64,000 nt of DNA, taken from Pseudoxanthomonas sacheonensis. Its GTDB lineage: Bacteria > Pseudomonadota > Gammaproteobacteria > Xanthomonadales > Xanthomonadaceae. This document shows positions 35,244 through 43,964 of the stretch, piece after piece; the first letter of the stretch is position 1, and the number at the start of each line of letters is the position of its first letter. The position numbers were made by a program, and so were the translations under genes. The notes under the pieces were generated by a model, which was given only the letters and a program-made list of their open reading frames with translations, made no database searches and had not been told where the DNA came from. The stretch spans positions 124,001 to 188,000 of the forward strand of contig NZ_PDWS01000001.1 in the NCBI RefSeq assembly GCF_010093305.1, written 5' to 3'.

Positions 35244-37676
35244 CTAGAACGCTTCGCCGAAGGTGAACTGCAACCGTTCTATTTCATCCCCGTCTTTCTG
35301 CCGAAGCGGGAATGCGTAGCTGATGGAGATAGGGCCAACGGGCGCGCGCCAAAGCAGGGCGATACCGGTCGAGGCCCGGAACTCGCCTGCGTCCACACTC
35401 TGTACGTCGGCGAAGACGTTGCCGAAATCCACGAATGCGGAGACGCGGGCGGCCTTGGAATCGAACAGCTTCGGGAAGTACATCTCCAGCGAGCCGGTGG
35501 TCTTCACCGCTCCGCCCAGCGGCTGCCCATCGGCGTAGGAGGAGGTGGGTTCCGAACGGGGCCCCAGCGTATTGTCTTTGAATCCCCGAATGGACCTGAC
35601 GCCGCCGGCATAGAAGTTCTCATAGAACGGAAGCCCGCTTGCGGTGACCGAGGCGGTTTCGACGGAACCGGGTGCGCACTCGGAGCTGGACTTGACCACG
35701 ACGTCGCTGCCCTGGACCGTGCAGAACCGCCGGGTGACGTCTTCTCCGTAACTGTCGCCGTAGCCCAACTCGAGCCGCGAGTTCAGAACGAAAAAGGGAC
35801 CGAGCGGTATGTACTTGGAGAGCTCGTAGTTGAGCTTGAAATACTCGACCGTCGAGCCTGGCAGCGTTATCTCGGTGGACACGCGCTGGTAAGTGCCCCG
35901 GGTGGGCATGAAGTAGTCGTTGCGCGAATCACGTGCCCATGCAAGCTCGGTGCGCCAGGCATGGAAGGTGCGGTGCCCGATGGCGTCGATGTAGTCGATG
36001 ATGGCTTGCGGGGTGGAGCCGCTGTAGGTGGACACTTCGTTGGAGTCGATGCCGAAGGCGAGCGATACGGTGTCGTTCTCGGTGATCGGAAGGCCCAGGA
36101 CGGCCCTGGCCGAAGCATTGGTGGTGGCGTAGTAAGCGGTGTTGTAGTCCGAATAGTCGGTTTCGCTCCACGACAGGTTGTAGCCCAGGGAAACCCCGCC
36201 ATCGGTGAAGTAGGGATTGGCGAAGGAAAAACCGTACCTGTCCTGATAGGTGCTTCTTGAAGCGGTGACGGCAACCCGGTTGCCGGAACCCAGAAAATTG
36301 TTCTGGGAGAGGTCGACGGACGTAGTCAGGCCGGAGCTCTGGGAGTAGCCCAGTCCGAAGGAAAAACTGCCCGAACTGGTCTCCTTGAGGTTGAAGACCA
36401 GATCGACCTGGTCGTTGGATCCGGGAACGGGAGGCGTCTCGACCTCCACCGTCTCGAAGAATCCGAGCCTTTGCAGACGTATCTTGGAGCGGTCGATGGC
36501 GGCCTGCGAATACCAGGCGCCCTCGAACTGCCGCATTTCGCGGCGAAGCACTTCGTCGCCCGTGCGCGCGTTGCCCTTGAAGACGATGCGGCGTACGTTG
36601 ACTCTGGGGCCGGGTACGACCTGCAGATTGATGGCGATGTTCCGGCTCTCGCGATCGACGGTCGGAATCGGATTCACCTGCGAGAACGCATAGCCGATAT
36701 TTCCCAGCGTGGAGGTGATGGCGTCGGAGGTGTATTCGATCAGGGCCCGGGAAAACGTCTGGTCCTTCTTCAGCAGCACCAGCCGTTCGATGTCGGCGAC
36801 CGGAAGCACGGTGTCCCCGGTGATCTTGACGTCCGACACTTTGTAGACTTCGCCCTCGGTGACGCCGGCGACGATGAACATGTTCTGCTTGTCTGGGCTT
36901 ATCGAGACTTGCGTGGAATCCACCGCGAAGTCGACATGGCCCCGGTCGAGATAGAACGAGTTCAATTTCTCGATGTCGCCCGAGAGTTTTTCTTTGGAGT
37001 ACTGGTCGTCGCGGCGGTACCAGGAAAGCCAGTTGCTCTCCTTGGACTCCCATCCGTCCAGGATGTCCTTGTTGTCGTACCTGTCCGTGCCGACGATGTT
37101 CACGTGACGGATCTTCGCGGCTTTGCCTTCTTTGACCTTGATGGTCACGTCCACGCGGTTCCGGCCGAGTTGCTTTACGTCCGGGGCGATCTCCACGTTG
37201 TATTTTCCCCGGTTGTTGTACTGGCGCGTCAGCTCCTGCGTGACGCGGTCCAGGGCGAGACGGTCGAAAGTGTTGCCTTCGGCCAGGCCGATGTCCTGGA
37301 GGCCTTTCATCAAGTCTTCGGTTTTGATGTCCTTGTTGCCTTCCAGCGTCAGTTTGTTGACGGCCGGTCTTTCGGCGACGGTGATTACCAGGATGTCGCC
37401 CTGGCGATCGAGTTTCACGTCCTCGAAGAAGCCGGTCTTGTAAAGGGCGCGGATCGCTTCGCCGGCCTTGCTCGGATCCAAGGCGTCGCCGCGTTCCAGC
37501 GGAAGATAGGTGAGCACCGTGCCAGCGGAGATTCGCTGCAGTCCGTCGATGCGGATGTCCTGGATGACGTATTCCTGGGTCGCGGCGCCCTGTGCCAGGC
37601 TCTGCAACGGAACAGGCAGGGTGATCGTTACCAGAATAGCCAGGAACAACTTCGACCTCTTTCCGGAAGCTTTCAT
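35244..37676 (-). CDS. BamA-type outer-membrane assembly factor (probable paralogue)
   Basis: 810 residues. A signal peptide (ending near LQSLAQ) is followed by five POTRA domains (the first starts YVIQDIRIDGLQRISAGTVL) and a 16-strand Omp85 barrel. The barrel contains the conserved lid-loop motif SIRGFKDNTLG and ends in a final strand with terminal Phe (LQFTFGEAF). It would fold or insert beta-barrel proteins. The usual bamA neighbours (rseP, skp, lpxD) are absent; instead it lies between two TolC-type genes and overlaps the upstream one by 4 bp. This indicates an additional copy dedicated to this envelope block, though the rest of the genome was not seen. Confidence 0.93.
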   Translation of the reverse strand: MKASGKRSKLFLAILVTITLPVPLQSLAQGAATQEYVIQDIRIDGLQRISAGTVLTYLPLERGDALDPSKAGEAIRALYKTGFFEDVKLDRQGDILVITVAERPAVNKLTLEGNKDIKTEDLMKGLQDIGLAEGNTFDRLALDRVTQELTRQYNNRGKYNVEIAPDVKQLGRNRVDVTIKVKEGKAAKIRHVNIVGTDRYDNKDILDGWESKESNWLSWYRRDDQYSKEKLSGDIEKLNSFYLDRGHVDFAVDSTQVSISPDKQNMFIVAGVTEGEVYKVSDVKITGDTVLPVADIERLVLLKKDQTFSRALIEYTSDAITSTLGNIGYAFSQVNPIPTVDRESRNIAINLQVVPGPRVNVRRIVFKGNARTGDEVLRREMRQFEGAWYSQAAIDRSKIRLQRLGFFETVEVETPPVPGSNDQVDLVFNLKETSSGSFSFGLGYSQSSGLTTSVDLSQNNFLGSGNRVAVTASRSTYQDRYGFSFANPYFTDGGVSLGYNLSWSETDYSDYNTAYYATTNASARAVLGLPITENDTVSLAFGIDSNEVSTYSGSTPQAIIDYIDAIGHRTFHAWRTELAWARDSRNDYFMPTRGTYQRVSTEITLPGSTVEYFKLNYELSKYIPLGPFFVLNSRLELGYGDSYGEDVTRRFCTVQGSDVVVKSSSECAPGSVETASVTASGLPFYENFYAGGVRSIRGFKDNTLGPRSEPTSSYADGQPLGGAVKTTGSLEMYFPKLFDSKAARVSAFVDFGNVFADVQSVDAGEFRASTGIALLWRAPVGPISISYAFPLRQKDGDEIERLQFTFGEAF

Positions 37677-38812
37677 GCGGCGCCTTCCGCCGGGTTCTCG
37701 CCGAGCATGAAGTCCTCGCTTTCCCAGCCGCCGCCCAGGGCTTGAAAGAGCTGGACGAGCGCCAGGTAGGTTTCGCCCCTGATGACGATTTCCCTGTCGT
37801 TGAAGTTGAATCTGGCCACATGGGCGTACGACACGGCCTCGATGCCGCTATTGCCCTTGCGTAGCTCGGCCTGCGCCGCTCGAGCGCCGGCGTCCGCGTT
37901 GGCCGCGCACGCGCGGGCCGGAACGAGGCTGGCGATAGCGGTGACCATGCGGTTGATGGCGTGATCGACGGCGGTGATCGCAGCGATGCAGGCTTGCTCG
38001 TAATCGAGTTGCGCGAGCCTCAGTTCGAGGTATGCGCCCTCCCCGCCGTTTTCCTGGCGAAGCACGCAATGCTCCAGCGCCACCAGGTCGGGCCGGCGCG
38101 AGGCGAGGGCGGCGGGCGAACCGACATTGGGAACGGAGGCCATGTTCGCCGGCAGGCAGTGGCCGTCCATGCGCGCACGGGTGACATCCGCCGGCTCGCA
38201 GAGCTGTTCCGACAAGGCGAGCAACGCCGCATTCAGATCGCCGCTCAGCGTCTCGCGAAAGGCGTGCAGCTCGGCGATCGGCGAAGAGGACGAGCGGCCG
38301 GCATGGCTGCGTTCGCCGCTGTCGCTACGCTCATGCGCCTTGCGATCGGCGATGGATTGGTGCAGCGCTATGGAATGTTCGGTGTTGCGAACGCGCTCGG
38401 AAAGGATGAGAAAACGTACGTACGTCGCCGACAGCTTCGCTATGGCGCTGGCCCGAATATGCTGGAATTCGGCCATATGGCTTATCAGCGAATGCATGGC
38501 GGGTTCGAGCGAGGGTCCGTCGCCATCACTCGCGCTCGCAGCGCAGATGGCGACCTTCTGTTCCATTCCCATGCGGGCTCTGGACAGGTCTATGGACTGC
38601 GCGAGAAGCGCTTCTATCAGCTCGCCGAGGCCGTCAAGGCCAGCATGTTCCCACCACCGGGCCAGAACGCTCTCGTCGCATTCGCCGGCATTACCTGGCG
38701 AAAAATAGAAACGCGGCGTGACGGTCGCGGCGGCCCCGGCGACTTTGCGGTCGTCGCTGGGTCTGTTTTCGGAGGGGCCCGCCGAAGGCGTTCGTAGTGA
38801 GGTGGGGATCAT
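37673..38812 (-). CDS. Divergent, short TolC/OEP-like protein
   Basis: 379 residues. Similarity to outer-membrane efflux proteins is clearest at LASRRPDLVALEHCVLRQ and at the C-terminal ALVQLFQALGGGWE, the same ending as in the NodT protein encoded nearby. It differs from normal channels in three ways. It is about 100 residues short, it has no signal peptide or lipobox (N terminus MIPTSLRTPSAGPSENRPSD), and it contains a Ser-rich insertion near residues 160-180. It may be a decaying channel, or have an upstream start that cannot be identified. It is the first gene of the operon leading to bamA, with ATGA overlap. Confidence 0.65.
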   Translation of the reverse strand: MIPTSLRTPSAGPSENRPSDDRKVAGAAATVTPRFYFSPGNAGECDESVLARWWEHAGLDGLGELIEALLAQSIDLSRARMGMEQKVAICAASASDGDGPSLEPAMHSLISHMAEFQHIRASAIAKLSATYVRFLILSERVRNTEHSIALHQSIADRKAHERSDSGERSHAGRSSSSPIAELHAFRETLSGDLNAALLALSEQLCEPADVTRARMDGHCLPANMASVPNVGSPAALASRRPDLVALEHCVLRQENGGEGAYLELRLAQLDYEQACIAAITAVDHAINRMVTAIASLVPARACAANADAGARAAQAELRKGNSGIEAVSYAHVARFNFNDREIVIRGETYLALVQLFQALGGGWESEDFMLGENPAEGAA

Positions 38813-38943
38813 TTCGAGCTACCGGGCAATAGAATTAAGAAAGCGAACGGCCGGACATGGACGCTGGGAGGAAGATGGAGCCGTTCGCCGGGCAAGTCGT
38901 GTCGTCTGCCCTGAAACTGGGCGCCTGTGGCGCCAGGCGGTTT

Positions 38944-39639
38944 TCAAGGCCTGCGCACGAATAGACGCTCCATGTCGATCCCGCCCGATATGGGCGACAT
39001 GCGTCCGGATACATTGGTATGGATGCGCAATCGATTGCCCTGATCTTCGAGGGAGTAGGTATGGGTTACCTGCGCGCCGTCGTCGGTGTTGAACTCGACG
39101 ACGAAATGCGTTCTTTCCCACGTGGCGAAGACGCGCGTATGCCCGTCGGCCAGTTCGGTGGCGCCGCGGCCTATTTCCAGCCGGGTGAGGGGAGTCCCCG
39201 AGCGACCTATACGGAATTCGGTTTCGCCGCTGGCGATCTCCAGATCGCCTTGCAGGGGCGCGGCGAAATCCATTTCCTGCCGCATGGCGCCATGAGCGTT
39301 GGGCTCGGCCATTCGCGGGCCGGGCGGGCCGTCACCGGGCGCTCCTGCCGGCGGTCCACCGGATTGGCCGTCAGGCGGACCGCCTTGTGGCGGGCCCCCG
39401 CTTTCGGGGCCGAATGCGGAGGGGCGGGGGCTTTTGCCGCCGGCCTGCTTCATCTTTTTCCGCAGGGCCTTTCTCATTTCGCGCTCCAGCCGGGCATTGG
39501 CCTCCACATCCGGCGTCCAGACGCCTGAATAATCCGGCTTGCCGTGCACCGTTACCGTGCCGAGATCCTGTTGCGCGCTTGCCTCCAGGCACTGGCTCAA
39601 GACGAGTGCCGTGAAAATGCCGAGAAAAATGAGCTTCAT
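38944..39639 (-). CDS. Periplasmic protein with Pro/Gly-rich linker, function unknown
   Basis: 231 residues. The signal peptide MKLIFLGIFTALVLSQCLEA is followed by a basic helix (NARLEREMRKALRKKMKQAG), a low-complexity Gly/Pro linker at about residues 68-110 and a beta-rich C-terminal domain (LQGDLEIASGETEFRIGRSG, TWERTHFVVEFNTDDG). No family is recognised. It is transcribed divergently from a Cpx-like two-component pair, in the position where enterobacteria carry cpxP, so it might be a regulated target or accessory sensor. That is only positional inference. Confidence 0.72.
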   Translation of the reverse strand: MKLIFLGIFTALVLSQCLEASAQQDLGTVTVHGKPDYSGVWTPDVEANARLEREMRKALRKKMKQAGGKSPRPSAFGPESGGPPQGGPPDGQSGGPPAGAPGDGPPGPRMAEPNAHGAMRQEMDFAAPLQGDLEIASGETEFRIGRSGTPLTRLEIGRGATELADGHTRVFATWERTHFVVEFNTDDGAQVTHTYSLEDQGNRLRIHTNVSGRMSPISGGIDMERLFVRRP

Positions 39640-39781
39640 GACAGCGTGGTGGGAGGAGGGAAAACCTATGGTCTAGGTTTGCCTGCAAGTATTCGTGGGC
39701 GCTTGGTCAGATCTATGCGGGCATTCAGTAAATAAGCGTAAATGTCCGAACAATCGCCGCACGCCGTGTGAAAATGCGGGC

Positions 39782-40453
39782 ATGAAGCTGCTGCTGATCG
39801 ACGACGATTCTGAATTGTGCGACCTCTTGAAGACCTACCTTGTTCAGGACGGGTTCGGGGTCGAGGTCATGAACCGCTTCGATGAAGACCGATGGGAAAC
39901 GATGGCGCACGAGATCGGGTTCGTGGTGCTGGATGTCGGGTTGCCGGGCAAGAACGGATTCGAGGTCCTGCGCTACCTCCGTGGCGCAAGCAGGGTTCCG
40001 GTTCTCATGCTTACCGCCAGGGGCGAAGACGTCGACAGGATCATCGGTTTGGAGATGGGGGCAGACGACTATTTGCCGAAGCCATGCAATCCGCGCGAAC
40101 TTTCCGCAAGGATCCGGGCCATCCAGCGCAGGGTCGACGGATCGCCGCAAGCCGCGAAAGACCGCTATCTCAGCGTCGGCGGCGTGGATCTGGACGCGGG
40201 AACCCGGTCGGTGAAACGCGGCAGCAGCAGCATCCCGCTCACCAGCACCGAGTTCAATGTCCTGGAGCGGCTCATGCAGAACGCGGGCAGCGTAGTCAGC
40301 AAGGAAGAGCTGACCAGGGATGTGCTCGGCCGAAGGATGTCGTCCTACGACCGGGCCGTGGACATGCACATCAGCAGCATTCGCAGGAAGATCGGAGAAG
40401 GCCTGGTCTGCACTGTGCGCGGTGTCGGCTACCAGTTCCTCCTGAAGGAATGA
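39782..40453 (+). CDS. OmpR/CpxR-family response regulator
   Basis: 223 residues. Receiver domain with LLLIDDDSELC, phospho-acceptor Asp51 (FVVLDVGLPGKNGF), LTARGED and LPKPCNPRELSARI, then a winged-helix output domain (IPLTSTEFNVLERLMQNAGS to VRGVGYQFLLKE). The start at 39782 is that of the receiver; the longer frame from 39695 adds unrelated residues. The stop overlaps the kinase start by ATGA. It probably controls the divergent periplasmic protein and the envelope operon to its left. Confidence 0.93.
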   Translation: MKLLLIDDDSELCDLLKTYLVQDGFGVEVMNRFDEDRWETMAHEIGFVVLDVGLPGKNGFEVLRYLRGASRVPVLMLTARGEDVDRIIGLEMGADDYLPKPCNPRELSARIRAIQRRVDGSPQAAKDRYLSVGGVDLDAGTRSVKRGSSSIPLTSTEFNVLERLMQNAGSVVSKEELTRDVLGRRMSSYDRAVDMHISSIRRKIGEGLVCTVRGVGYQFLLKE

Positions 40454-41841
40454 TCATGGGCAGACTGTTCTGGAGGATATTCCTGGGCCTGTGGTTCGGA
40501 AGCGCGGTGCTCATGGTCGGAACCGCCTTTCTGTTTGCGGTCACGATTGAGCGCCGCATGCCGGAAGGCGTCAGACAGAGCCTGCAGCCTTTCGCCATCG
40601 CCGCCGCGCACGCCGTGCTTGTGGTCCACGAGTCGGGTTCTGCGAGGGACACCTCCGATCTGCTGGCCAACCTGGAAAGATCCCAGGGCCTGCGGATGTT
40701 TTTTTTCGATCGGCGTGGCGAGGAGATTCTGGGGCGCAATGCGTCCGCTGCTTTTCCAGGAAGATTGTCTTCAGGAAGACCATCGCCTGGCCGCGCGGAA
40801 CCGCCACCGCCACCGCCACCGGGTGCCGGGCGCTGGCCGGAATTGCAGTTGGATATTCCCATGACCACGAAATCGGGCGGGGAATACAGGGCCCTTATCA
40901 CTTCCAGGCCGCCCCCGGGGCCTCCGCTGAAGTTCATTCTGAAAAGACTGTTCGGACCGGTGGTCGTGTCCATATTCCTTGCGGGCGTCATCAGCGCCCT
41001 GGCAGCGAAGTATCTGGTCAATCCGATATCGAAGCTGCAGTCGGCGGCGCAGAGGCTGGCTTCCGGCGAGTTGGACTACCGGATCGGTGCGGCGCTGGAT
41101 TCCCGCAAGGACGAGTTCACCGCCTTGGGCGAGGATTTCGACCGCATGGCGGACCAGATCGGCCAGCTGCTGGCGGCGCAGCGGCAGCTCATGCTGGATC
41201 TCTCGCATGAACTGCGCTCGCCGTTGGCGCGGATAAAAGTCGCGCTGGAGTTGGCGCGGGGGCAGCGCAGTCCCGAGGAGCTGATCGAAAGAATGGACCG
41301 GGACGCCGATCGCATGGATGCGCTCATCGGCGAGTTGTTGTTGCTTGCGCGGCTGGAGTCGCCCCATCCTCCCGACAACGAGCGAACGATAGACCTCTCG
41401 GAACTGGTGGCTTCGATCGTCGAAGACGCGCGATTGGAGAGCTCGGGTTCCGGGCACCGTATCCGGGCCCTCATCGCTCCGGGGCTTTCCACGGTGGGCG
41501 ACAGGGAGCTCTTGAGCCGTGCTATCGAGAACGTGCTGCGGAACGCACTCAGGCATACTCCTGATGGCGGGGATATCGAGTTCGAAGCCTCCCATGACGG
41601 GGATGGCGCGTTGATCAAAGTCGTCGATAACGGGAAAGGAGTTTCCGAGGATCTGATCGAGCAGCTCTTCAAGCCATTCGCGCGCGGGGACAGTGCGCGG
41701 AGAGGAATAGGCCTGGGTCTGGCGATCACGCGTGCGGCGATCCAGCGGCATGGCGGAACGGTCGTGATCAATAACCGAGCGTCGGGTTCGGGTCTTGAAG
41801 TGCGGTTGCAGTTGCCGAACAGGTCTTCTATCCAAGCGTGA
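40450..41841 (+). CDS. CpxA-like sensor histidine kinase
   Basis: 463 residues from ATG 40450 (a second ATG is at 40456). TM1 is at about 8-31 and TM2 at about 168-186. The periplasmic sensor carries a striking poly-proline run near residues 118-124. HAMP (KYLVNPISKLQSAAQRLASG) leads to the H box with His253 (LDLSHELRSPLARIKVALEL) and the ATPase motifs (AIENVLRNALRHTPDG, VVDNGKGV, RRGIGLGLAITRAA). It is paired with the response regulator encoded immediately upstream. The poly-Pro sensor resembles the Pro/Gly-rich linker in the divergently encoded periplasmic protein. Confidence 0.93.
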   Translation: MIMGRLFWRIFLGLWFGSAVLMVGTAFLFAVTIERRMPEGVRQSLQPFAIAAAHAVLVVHESGSARDTSDLLANLERSQGLRMFFFDRRGEEILGRNASAAFPGRLSSGRPSPGRAEPPPPPPPGAGRWPELQLDIPMTTKSGGEYRALITSRPPPGPPLKFILKRLFGPVVVSIFLAGVISALAAKYLVNPISKLQSAAQRLASGELDYRIGAALDSRKDEFTALGEDFDRMADQIGQLLAAQRQLMLDLSHELRSPLARIKVALELARGQRSPEELIERMDRDADRMDALIGELLLLARLESPHPPDNERTIDLSELVASIVEDARLESSGSGHRIRALIAPGLSTVGDRELLSRAIENVLRNALRHTPDGGDIEFEASHDGDGALIKVVDNGKGVSEDLIEQLFKPFARGDSARRGIGLGLAITRAAIQRHGGTVVINNRASGSGLEVRLQLPNRSSIQA

Positions 41842-41850
41842 ATGCGCGGG

Positions 41851-42801
41851 TCAGGCTTGGTTCGGGCGCCCGAACAGCTTGGCCGCGTACAGCGCCGCCC
41901 CGTAGTGCGGCTCGTGTATCGGAGACCGCAGCTCGAACGCCGGGCAGGCCAGGCGCAGCGCTTGCTTGAAGGGGGCCAGCAGCAATTCGCCAGCGCTGAA
42001 CGCGCCGCCCGAGTAGGAAAGCGGAACGGTTTCGCCGGCGGCGAAGTCCAGCGCGCGGCGCAGGGAGTCGGCGATCTGGGCCAGTTCGTCTCCGGCCTGC
42101 GTGTAGATGTTCGCCGCGTTCGCGTCGCCCAGGCGCGCGGCCTTGGCCACCAGCAGCGAAAGCTTGGCGAAGTCGCCCCGGCTCAGGGCCTGTTCGCCGT
42201 ACACGCGGGCGCAGATGTCCAGGTCGTTGCCCAGGCCGAGCTCTTCGTTGAATACCGCATGCAACGGCCCTTTCGGCAGACGGCCGTCGCTCATGCGCGA
42301 ATAGACATTGAGGCCCTGCGCGGCGATCCAGTACGCCGAGCCCTCGTCCGAAAACGCCTCGCCCCAACCGCCCGAGCGCGCGGCGTGGCCCTGGCGCTGA
42401 CCGTAGCCGATGGAGCCGGTGCCGGCGACGATGTTGATGCCGTCCGCACAGGCCAGCGATCCTGCCCAGCCGCAGACCATGTCGTTGTCGCAGGCGTAGC
42501 GGTCGTGGCCGAGGAGATCGCGCGGAATGGCCTGCAGCTTCGCCGTCGCCTCGCTGTCTTCGCCATAGGCGGGCAGGCCGAAGAACGCATAGCGGATGGC
42601 GTTGTCTTGCGCGCCCGCCTCCAGCAATACCTGTTCGATGCCGGAGCGGAGGATTTCGCGAACGCCCTCCAATCCCACCTGCGGATGGTAGGTAGTGCCG
42701 TGCTGCGCCTGCGCGAGCAGGCGGCCTTCGCCGTCGATCAGCGCGAAGCGCGTCTTGGTGCCGCCGCCATCCACGCCAAGGAAGCAATCGGATGCGTTCA
42801 T
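41851..42801 (-). CDS. BadF/BadG/BcrA/BcrD-type N-acetylhexosamine kinase
   Basis: 316 residues. An ASKHA-fold sugar kinase of the N-acetylglucosamine kinase type: N-terminal phosphate loop LGVDGGGTKTRFALID, second phosphate motif NIVAGTGSIGYGQRQG, and adenosine-side segment SYSGGAFSAGELLL. In the Aga pathway the equivalent enzyme (AgaK) phosphorylates cytoplasmic GalNAc; assignment to GalNAc rather than GlcNAc comes from the neighbours, not the sequence. ATG 42801 overlaps the stop of the agaS-like gene (ATGA). Last gene of a five-gene minus-strand operon. Confidence 0.88.
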   Translation of the reverse strand: MNASDCFLGVDGGGTKTRFALIDGEGRLLAQAQHGTTYHPQVGLEGVREILRSGIEQVLLEAGAQDNAIRYAFFGLPAYGEDSEATAKLQAIPRDLLGHDRYACDNDMVCGWAGSLACADGINIVAGTGSIGYGQRQGHAARSGGWGEAFSDEGSAYWIAAQGLNVYSRMSDGRLPKGPLHAVFNEELGLGNDLDICARVYGEQALSRGDFAKLSLLVAKAARLGDANAANIYTQAGDELAQIADSLRRALDFAAGETVPLSYSGGAFSAGELLLAPFKQALRLACPAFELRSPIHEPHYGAALYAAKLFGRPNQA

Positions 42802-43964
42802 GGCGCGATCGAATGGATCCTGACGCCCTGCACGACACGATTCACCGTGCCCTGCTTGTTGGGGCTGTCCGGCGACAGGCCCAGCGCGCGCGAGGCGTTG
42901 AAGGCGTAGATCTGCGCGACGGCCACATACGGCCAGAGCAGGTCTATGTCGCTCGCTGCGGACATGCCGGGAACCAGCAGCGTGTCCGGCGCCTGCGGCT
43001 CGCGTCTCCGTGCGGCGACTTCGACGATGCGCGCGGCGCAGGCGTCCTGGCGCAGCTCGTCCAACAGGTCGTGATCGTACCGGCGCGTGAGCGGGTCGTT
43101 GGAGACGAACGCAACCACCAGGGTCTTGTCGGTGATGAAGGTCTTGGGCCCGTGCCGGAAGCCCAGCGGCGAATCGAAGCAGGTGGCGACTGCGCCATTG
43201 GTCAGCTCGCCCAACTTCAGCGCCGCTTCGCGGGCCAGGCCCTGGAACAGGCCGCTGCCCAGATAGACCACGCGGTCGAAGCCGTGCAAAGCGAGCTGCT
43301 GCAGCGACAGTCGGAACTCGTTGATCACGCGCTCGGTCGCCGATGCGATCGGCCCGATCCTGTCGTCCAGCGCCTGCGCACCGCTGAAGGCGAGCAGCGT
43401 GGCGTACAGCATGCAGCTGAAACTTGACGTCATGGCGAAACTGTTGTCGTGGGTTTCTTCCGGCAGCAGCAAGGTCAACGACTCGCGCGCCGGAACGGCG
43501 TTGAGCGCGCCTTCGGCATTGCAGGTCACCACCAGGTGGCGCACGTCCCGGACCAGCGACTCGGCCAGTTCCACCGCCGCCAGGCTTTCGGGACTGTTGC
43601 CGGAACGGCCGAACGACACCAGCAGCAAGGGTTGCGCAGGATCGAGATAGAGATGGGGAGCGCTGACCAGGTCTGTGGTCGGCACCGCATCCACCCGCGC
43701 GGCCAGTTGGCGGTCGAGCAGCGGCGCCAGGCATTGGCCGATGTAGGACGAAGTGCCGGCACCGGTGAGGACGATGCGGGCGCCGGAATTGCCGGCGATG
43801 GGCGCGACGAAGGATCGGATCCGGTCGTGCATGGCCGAAAGCAGCTCGTGAGTCCGCTGCAGCATGCGCGGCTGCTGTTCTATCTCGCGCGCGGTCCAGA
43901 TCGCACCCGAGGCGAGCAGGTCCGCCTCCGCTACGCCCAGGTGTTCAGTGGTCTTGTTGGTCAT
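42798..43964 (-). CDS. agaS: SIS-domain sugar-phosphate isomerase/deaminase, AgaS-like
   Basis: 388 residues with two SIS domains of the AgaS/GlmS-C type. Phosphosugar-binding signatures are VLTGAGTSSYIGQCLAP, LLVSFGRSGNSPESLA and the second-domain VVYLGSGLFQGLAREAALKL. AgaS converts galactosamine-6-phosphate into tagatose-6-phosphate and ammonia. ATG 43964 is the family start, overlapping the end of the upstream GatZ/KbaZ-like gene by 20 bp; earlier Met codons at 43973 and 43997 are possible. The neighbourhood (kinase, KbaZ-like protein) supports AgaS rather than a GlmS fragment. Confidence 0.86.
   Translation of the reverse strand: MTNKTTEHLGVAEADLLASGAIWTAREIEQQPRMLQRTHELLSAMHDRIRSFVAPIAGNSGARIVLTGAGTSSYIGQCLAPLLDRQLAARVDAVPTTDLVSAPHLYLDPAQPLLLVSFGRSGNSPESLAAVELAESLVRDVRHLVVTCNAEGALNAVPARESLTLLLPEETHDNSFAMTSSFSCMLYATLLAFSGAQALDDRIGPIASATERVINEFRLSLQQLALHGFDRVVYLGSGLFQGLAREAALKLGELTNGAVATCFDSPLGFRHGPKTFITDKTLVVAFVSNDPLTRRYDHDLLDELRQDACAARIVEVAARRREPQAPDTLLVPGMSAASDIDLLWPYVAVAQIYAFNASRALGLSPDSPNKQGTVNRVVQGVRIHSIAP

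Noticed and set aside
18685..41841. Integrated prophage or ICE after tRNA-Gly
   Set aside because: No integrase, phage structural, conjugation or transposase gene and no tRNA 3'-end repeat was seen; only composition hints at transfer.
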